Of a stretch of DNA of 64,000 nt, positions 57,401 to 64,000 are shown piece after piece. Made by a program: the position numbers and the translations under genes. Position 1 is the first letter of the stretch. The number at the start of each line of letters is the position of its first letter. The stretch is from Vermamoeba vermiformis (lineage: Eukaryota > Tubulinea > Echinamoebida): positions 1-64,000 of the forward strand of contig JBEWZL010000101.1 of NCBI GenBank assembly GCA_045837725.1. Direction: 5' to 3'. Under the pieces are notes generated by a model. It was not told where the DNA came from, ran no database searches, and was given only the letters and a program-made list of their open reading frames with translations.

Positions 57401-58977
57401 GTGTCTCGGGATCTTGCACGTTGCCATTCTCGTCCTGTAAGCATCTCTCGTTAGTACTCTATCGCACTTCATGTACTCGTCCATGCTGTACGTACCAATA
57501 GGCCTTCAATAGTGGCACCAGCATCGATCAAATATTGCTTCAAGACGCGCAAAGCTTCTTCTTCGGCCTTTTTATCGAATCCGTTAATCAGAGCACCACA
57601 ACGAAGGTTATTATATGATTGCACGTACCTTTCTCAATTGGCGGAGATAGTTCTCGTTGTTAGTAGGCGAGGGAATGAGTTTGGCAGCTTCAGCGCGCTT
57701 TCTCTGTTAGGACGTCCTTTAAGTAAAAGCCAGATGTAGGTGTAATCTTATTATATACGTACCCATTCGATATAGAAATAACTGAAAATCAAAGCTCGTT
57801 GTTTCTTTGAGCTGCAATAGCGGATTAGTCAATCTGAAAGTTACCGTTACAAAAATTCAAAAATCCTTACCGAGCAAAGAATAATGCGCATCTATCAGAT
57901 TTTCGTTTATCACCAGGCGTAAAAAAGAATCCTACATCACTGCCTTTTTTGAGATACAGCTGGAATTTTAAAAAATTAAAACTAATCCAAATCTACTTAG
58001 GTTTGCTTGTTACGTACCATAATTGGCACAGGCAATGTCTTCGCGTTGAAAATATCGAAGTAACCGCCATGGCTGTTAACTGTAAGTCGATCTGGCTTAA
58101 ACTCGAGAACTACAGGGTTATTCTGTTTGTACACGGGATGGAACCATTTGACCTATCACGATGATCAGTTAGCCCATTTTGCGTGCTTGCTTGGTCGTGT
58201 GATCAACTTGAAACTAAGAACTAGTTACTGGCAAGATTTGCAGCTTGACTGCGCAGATTTCAAACACGCGATCAAGAATTCGCTTGCGAAGCGTACCTGA
58301 AATTTGACGGGAATAGCTCTCTTTCTTTGCATCTTGGCATCTTTCATAGTGGAAGGTTCTTTGATCGAGGGAGCTGTAAGAGCTTCAGCAGATGAATTTG
58401 AGCCGCTATCCGGGATCTTGATCGGCGGAACTCGGTTTGAATTAGTACTTGCTGAAATACTATCAGTGCTCGTACTAGTAGCACCGGTTCCTTTTTTCTT
58501 CTCCATCATTTTTCTCAATGATTTGAAATCCATTCCGCTATCCTCGATCAACCTTTCTTTGATTGGTGCTGTTTGAGCGGATGTGCTTAGTGTCGTCGAG
58601 TCAGGTAAGTGAATATCATTGCTTTCTGCATTATTAATATTTTCTTTAGGCGCTACTGGCACTTCTTTAGTTGAAGTCGAATCTGACTCTTCTTTGCTAT
58701 CCGCAGCAGCTAGCCCTTTAGAATTTTCAGACTTTTCTACGGTCTCAGTAGCGGACTTATGATCGTCCGCACTTTTATCAGCCTCTGATGTTGCTGCTGT
58801 AACTACTATGACTGGTGTTTCTACTTCGCGCTTGGCATCTGAATCCGCTGCTGATTTAGCTGAAGTATCACCGGCAGCTTCTACTGCTTCTTCTACGACG
58901 GGTTCTGGGCGCTCATTGAGTTTGGCCGATCCCTCACTATGAGAGACTTCAGCACTCGCTTCCACGGAATCCGACAT
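54454..58977 (-). CDS. Formin (FH1-FH2) with a non-classical N terminus
   Basis: Formins nucleate and processively elongate actin filaments. MSDSVEASAEVSHSEGSAKL (58977) begins about 240 acidic Ser/Thr/Ala-rich, apparently disordered residues. A compact region from about 58,250 to 57,700 (VVLEFKPDRLTVNSHGGYFD, MLYLKKGSDVGFFFTPG) looks like a PH- or PTB-like fold where formins normally have the GTPase-binding domain/FH3, which I do not find. FH1 is a short run of about ten prolines (57,330-57,360). FH2 (about 57,300-55,220) has the actin-binding signature in HVHWDRLQKV (WDRL in place of WxxI), FEAF..., LPLDDIVSFLKPNRSRNF, MLSYSNADNGY, and GNFMN-equivalents diverged. The tail from 55,134 is Lys/Ser-rich with KGSKDSLKGSKDNLKGSKEN repeats and an all-basic end. 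About 18 exons. Confidence 0.88.
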
Positions 58978-59459
58978 GTTGCTTGATCTGGTTTAAATTT
59001 GACAATACTAATTTTCTTTCAGCTGCGCATAATTTTACTTAGGTTTCTGTTACACACGTCGATATTGCAAAGAAATCTATTCTAGCTGTTTTTTGACTGC
59101 GCGTGTCAGTTTCTCGATCAAATTTTTGAGAGATTTCACTCAATTTGCTATTTTCGGTGAAAAATCGTCTGACTGCTTCAAGAACCATTTCTATTACTTG
59201 AATGCAGACATAAATATTGACGTATATTTTGTGTAAAAAGATATGCGTTAACGTTGTGCTCCAGCGCAGATCCAGCTAGGAGTTTATGGCTTTGTGGATC
59301 CTGCCCAGATCTGCAATCGTTAATGCTTCCTCTTATAAATTGATCGCATTTTATAGTCATTTTAGTGTCAATAAGACTCGGCTTTTGTTTCGCTTGAGTA
59401 AATTTAATTAACCGGATGCGTTTTGATTTTATTTGTGTAACATTATACGAGCACAACAC
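58978..59459. promoter_or_regulatory. Divergent intergenic region
   Basis: Between the formin start (minus) and the 59.5 kb gene start (plus). No gene is seen. It likely carries both promoters. Confidence 0.4.
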
Positions 59460-60564
59460 ATGTCAACTAATCTATATCAACACGTCCAAAAGTATAGACA
59501 GTCATTTGATAAGATTGCTAATTACTTGGAGACGTGGACTGCGATCCGGATCGAATCTGAGTCGTATTTCTCGAGTAAGTCCACCACTAAATTTGTAAAT
59601 TAAATTAGTTCTACCAAAAATCTTTGTAGTCAATGTGGAACCACATATTCATTTCGGTACAATTATTTGCGGCTTTGCAATTTATTTCGAAAATGATGGG
59701 ATCTAGATCTTGTTTTCAACCGAATCTTTCAAAGCTTTACCATTTTTCTTTGCAATATTTAATATTTAAACGCAGCTTTGCATAATGTATTAACGCGCAC
59801 GAGACTGTTAGCGGATCAAAACCAATCTATTGGAGTGCTCGATCAGTTTGCTTCAATGCGTGAGCTCTTAGCTCAAAAACATGTTGAAACACTGGAGACT
59901 GTAATGAAGGCGCTGAGATCTTGCACGTAAGTATTGTCGATCATATAAGAACAGTAATTGGCTGCCGAACCAAGACACAGTTTAGACTCGATCCCGCGAT
60001 CCAATTCCCCGTCCTGAGATTGCAAATATTATTCAACATTATATATTTTAGTTGCACTTGTAGGATATGCGAGTTATGTTAATTAATGTACTTATACGCA
60101 GCAACTCTTTCACGCGGATCAGCAAGCAATTAGACGAGCTGGCAGTAGAAGATCTCAAGTACTACCAAGGCCTAGTGAACTCATTCGACCTCGAGGAATT
60201 AACTGCACGCACAGCTACGCACCCTTCAGTCGCTGAATATGTTGAGTGGAGTCAATTCATCGCTGATTCTTATCGCAAGGAGTGAGTTTGGATGTGGTTT
60301 CGATGCTACTTTTATAGGCTTACTAATACCATTTAGACTAAATATCAAGGCATCTATCGTGGAAGAGATCGACTACAATGATTTGAACAATATCACTGAC
60401 TTGCAAGAGATGTGGGCCAAAGATATTTGTGTCGACAAAGCCAAGAGTAAGACGACATCTTTATTGCACCAGATTCATGAACGAGAACTCACCGTTTTTT
60501 TAGTGAAAGAATTCTTGCAATTGGCCCAAGGTTTCATTGAGGAGCATAGCGTTGTCTTGCTATA
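59460..60564 (+). CDS. Small all-helical protein, possibly BAR-like
   Basis: Five exons join from MSTNLYQHVQKYRQSFDKIA to a stop at 60564, about 225 residues. The product is uniformly helical with heptad-like hydrophobics (TLHNVLTRTRLLADQNQSIG, LLAQKHVETLETVMKALRSC, RISKQLDELAVEDLKYYQGL, VEEIDYNDLNNITDLQEMW). The closing helix is LVKEFLQLAQGFIEEHSVVL. No membrane helix or catalytic motif is seen. The pattern suggests a BAR or other antiparallel coiled-coil scaffold acting on membranes or vesicles, but I do not recognise the family, so this is only a structural guess. Confidence 0.65.
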
Positions 60565-60693
60565 ATACCCGAAGGACACGGAAGTTCTGACCCCGGATCC
60601 ACTTCCGATCTCTTCAAGACAAATATTCATCTCATTTGCAGCGAAGTGAATGTATTGCACTAGTATTGGGCAAAGCCACAGTAGCGACTTTAT

Positions 60694-63600
60694 TCACTCA
60701 TAATACGGGTTAACGTCGTCGTCGTTTTCTCTTCTGAGAGGATGATCCGGCGTAACTTCGTCTTTGTATTGCAGCGCTTTGATCCAATCGAGATACAACG
60801 ATTGATAGTACTCGTGCAAATGAGGCACGTAATCCACTGGTGTTTCACCTCGCTTGTTTTTGATCGATGGATCGCACCCAGCTGTCAATAAAATCCGCGA
60901 GTTAGAAACAATGACAATGCACGTTCATAACGGTGACACAAGTTCATAATATTGACACTCAGATGACACTTTTGACACTTTTGAGACGCATGTGTGAAAA
61001 ATATCATTGGCACGTGTCATCATTGTCAACTCCGTTTGGCATTGCTATTGCGACACTCACCTTCCAAGAGCTTGAACACAGTGACAAAGAACCTCTCCGA
61101 GTAGCGCGTGTTGTTGATCTTGCCGAGAATGGACTCCACGAGACCGAGATGAAAGTACTTGCATGCAATGTGCAGTGCTGTGTTGCCGTTGTTGTCTTGA
61201 ACATTCAAGTGTGCCTTGTACCATAACAGTATTCTTAAGAACTCAAAATCATCGGTCTGTAATTAAATTAGTAAGGCATAAACAATGGCTTCTCAGCGTA
61301 AATTCCTAAACTTACATTATCTTCCAAGATCTGCGAGTGGAAGTTTAAGTTAGCTATATGGTTCACATGGAAATAGATATATACTTACGCGTTGCAAAAT
61401 AATCATTAAGAAAGTCTGACCAAGCCAATTTTGTTGAGTTAAAAGTGCGGGATCTTTTTTTACCATGGCGAGTAGTGAATCAGTGGATAACTTATTATTT
61501 TCCACTAAGTACTCTAAAACACCTTGTGCTGGTGTTTGTAGCGGTACGTGCAACCAAGCGCCTGAAAACCAGATTCAGTACTGAATTCAGATCGAAGATC
61601 GTGCGCGTAACCTACTTGGCATTCCAAATTTGAGAAACATCGGAATATTCGCGTCTTTCATAATGTAATATAATGGGGGAGAACCTCGCACACTAGGTTC
61701 ATTAATGTCGAGACCGTATTCTTTGATCAGTTTTAGGATCAACTCAAATCTCCTTCTACACGAAAAGTTAACTAATATGCTATGCGTTGCATTGAAATCA
61801 TATCTTACGTATGGCTAGGCATCGGGAAGGTATTACAACAAATTCTATTAAAAAGGTTTAGTGGAACGTAACGAGCAGATGCCAGTACACAGACAAGAAA
61901 AAATTGGAATATGGAGGACAGCATCGCTTAAAATACTTACAGACCAAAAGGAGTGTCATTATCATCATTCTTTATGGTCCATTGCGTATTTAGCTGAGGG
62001 AATTGGGCCAACAGTGGATCAACTACATAATCGTACGGACCAATATGCTCTTGTGCGATCTGCAGCATGGTTAATATTAAATAATGTACGGATAAATAGC
62101 TTTACCAAATGCAGGTAAGTATTGCCAAAAGAATCTAGCAGATTCAAATCCGACAAAGCCAATAGTTTTGTAATAGTCTCCAAAGGGTTCCGAAGCACGG
62201 AGCTACATAAAAATTATAAGGGCATCTTATATATGGCAATTACTTACTCGAAGTCTACTTCTTTTAGCGTTTCTTGAGAACGAGTCTCGAAATTGATCCA
62301 AGGAGGTTCAATTAGCGGTGCGAGGGGTAAGTCTCTAAACATGCAATATTATTAGGAACCGATTAATTAAATTGTCTTGCTCTTACGCAGTAAAATCTTT
62401 TGCGGTCGGCGTTGAAAAAAATAAGGTGCCAAAAGTGAGCAGATTCGCCATGAATTTAGATTCGCTAGAGTCAACTTTTGGTTTATGATAAACCATTCTA
62501 GATATACGAGTCGTTATATGAAAATATAACATGGCCGCTACGAAGAAAGAAAGAGTCAGTTTAGATCAAAGGTTTTGGGATCATTACGTACGGGTTAGTT
62601 TTAGCGCATATGTTTGCAAATTTGGATTAGCCCCATGATCGAGCAAATATTCTATTGTTGCATTGCACCCTCGGAGTACTGCGTAGTGTAGTGGCGTGAA
62701 GCCTTCCGCATCCCTAGCAAAAATAGTTGCAATGATTAAAGTGACGCTAGTTTGTGCTATTTAATAAATACTTACCGAGCATTAACGTCAATATGGTCTA
62801 TTATTTTAGCCAGGAGATTTGGGTCTTCAAATCCGGCGAGCAAATGGACACAATTTCTTTTCCAGATCTGGAGATGTTGAGTAACCGAGTTTCCGTATTG
62901 AATAAAGAATATTAAAACTTACGTTATCGCATGCCTTAGAATCTATTTGATTGCCTACAAGGGTAATGAAATTTCGAATGAATGTTAGATTCGACGGCCT
63001 GGTCCATTCCACGTGGAGAAATCCATAAATGGAGGCCAGGAACGGAGTTATTCCGCGATTGTCACGTGCGTTGAGATTTGCGCCGCAGGTCAGTAACTTT
63101 TTCGCAAGCCGCAAATCGAGCGCATAACAAGCTGCGTGGAGTGGCGTCCAGCCATGTTTGTCCTGTTCATGAACCGTTAGTTAAATCGACCAATCAGATT
63201 CAATCTACTTACTGCAATATTAACGTCAGCGTGTCTGTGGAGAAGTACGTTGATCCGTTTTAGCTTGGTGTCTGATGGCAGCAAAGACTTGCAAACTAAC
63301 AACAACGCAGTCTCTCCCTCGCGCGTTGTCGCATTAATGTTACAACTGAAATCGCTTATTCGTGCGTTCAATTCTTTATCAATGGTATTTTCTTCTTCTT
63401 CTTCTTTCATTGTCACATCGTCATTTTGGTCCTTGTCTTCTCCGAGTGTACGTGGGGCAGATTCGTCAAGCAAAATAGTCCAGCGCTGGAAATTCTCGGA
63501 TTTTAACTGTTTTGTAATATAATTACGATATTTAGTTAGCAACACCAAGTAGTGCAGAGTGTTGTAGCCCTCATTGTTTAGCGCATCTGCATAATGTTGC

Positions 63601-64000
63601 CGAAATACGGATCTGAGACAATTCGTTACAAAATTGTGGTGGAGTTCATTACTTACATATTATTAATGAGGTTTTTTTGTGTAGTTATTGCCTTAACAGC
63701 CAGCTGTGGTAGTATTAATTTTTGGTCGATCTGGTACGTTTCAAGTACTCGCCAAAACTAAACGTACTATTAATGGCTAATCATAATAATAATATTATCC
63801 TCAGACATACTGAATCTACATTCGCTTTAAATAGAGCATCTAGTGCACCGGGAGTCCATTCAATAGTTTCGAAAGACATTAGGGTCCAAAACATGAAACG
63901 ATATGCATTTCGTATGGCAAGCTAAGAGAGAGCAATGTCAATAATAGGCGATAATTGGAGCATATTGACTTTCATACCTCTAAAAATGACTCGCCGTTTG
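60694..64000 (-). CDS. Ankyrin-repeat protein, 5' end beyond window
   Basis: At least fifteen short exons on the minus strand run from the right edge to a TGA at 60694. Ankyrin repeats are clear: GLRLAKKLLTCGANLNARDN with RGITPFLASIYG (63,110-63,020), EGFTPLHYAVLRG (62,690), WLGQTFLMIILQR (61,400), NVQDNNGNTALHIACKYFHL (61,200), AGCDPSIKNKRGETPVDYVP (60,880). Other repeats are interrupted by longer loops and acidic inserts (DDVTMKEEEEENTIDKE near 63,410). The C terminus is acidic (RRENDDDVNPYYE). It probably acts as a protein-binding scaffold. No catalytic domain is seen in the part present, and the N terminus is missing. Confidence 0.85.

Noticed and set aside
1-64000. CRISPR array or bacterial operon
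   Set aside because: No direct-repeat/spacer pattern of that kind; spliceosomal introns throughout show nuclear eukaryotic DNA.

Overview
This window is nuclear DNA from a unicellular eukaryote. The genes are densely packed on both strands and interrupted by many short introns of about 45-80 bases. The introns have GTAAGT/GTACGT donors and a strong TACTAAC/CTAAT branch site. Mitochondrial fission factor Fis1, a formin, an actin-related protein, F-box proteins, a selenium-binding protein and several receptor-type proteins fit an amoebozoan or other amorphean protist. I cannot name the species, and all exon models are made by eye.

Layout: 0-4.7 kb is an accessory region. It holds a spliced Ser/Arg-rich reading frame, an array of roughly 200-280 bp repeats built around a GC-rich palindrome and (TCA)n tracts, and a tRNA-like fragment between two identical palindromes. 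5.1-6.8 kb carries a spliced gene with a possible FAR1/FLYWCH-like zinc-binding segment. A perfect 28-bp inverted repeat and a 13-unit, 21-bp minisatellite follow. From 8.4 kb conventional genes start: alpha-galactosidase (8.4-10.1), an unrecognised Ala-rich protein (11.2-13.4), a secreted, probably GPI-anchored globin-like protein (13.9-14.6), and a very large plexin-like receptor (15.3-22.8). Next come a pentameric ligand-gated channel (23.7-25.3), Fis1, an F-box protein, a seven-helix receptor (27.8-29.7), a seven-helix/DUF4395 fusion (29.9-31.8), selenium-binding protein 1 (32.5-34.2), a second F-box protein, a divergent actin-like protein and a tyrosine phosphatase. Then follow a serine carboxypeptidase, a TPR pseudokinase (41.8-44.8), a tandem E2 ubiquitin-conjugating protein (44.8-49.2), a type I membrane protein, a PA-domain seven-helix receptor (51.9-54.0), a formin (54.5-59.0), a small helical protein and an ankyrin-repeat protein that runs off the right edge.

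The genes do not form an operon. There is, however, a concentration of surface receptors (plexin-like, ligand-gated channel, three 7TM proteins, two other secreted or anchored proteins) together with Ras and actin effectors. The plexin-like protein joins a propeller-like N terminus, PSI and IPT modules and a membrane helix to an intact RasGAP. The most notable items are this receptor, the channel lacking a Cys-loop, the 7TM-DUF4395 fusion, the E2 that pairs a dead and a live UBC fold, the exported globin-like protein, and sharply bounded CpG-poor patches.
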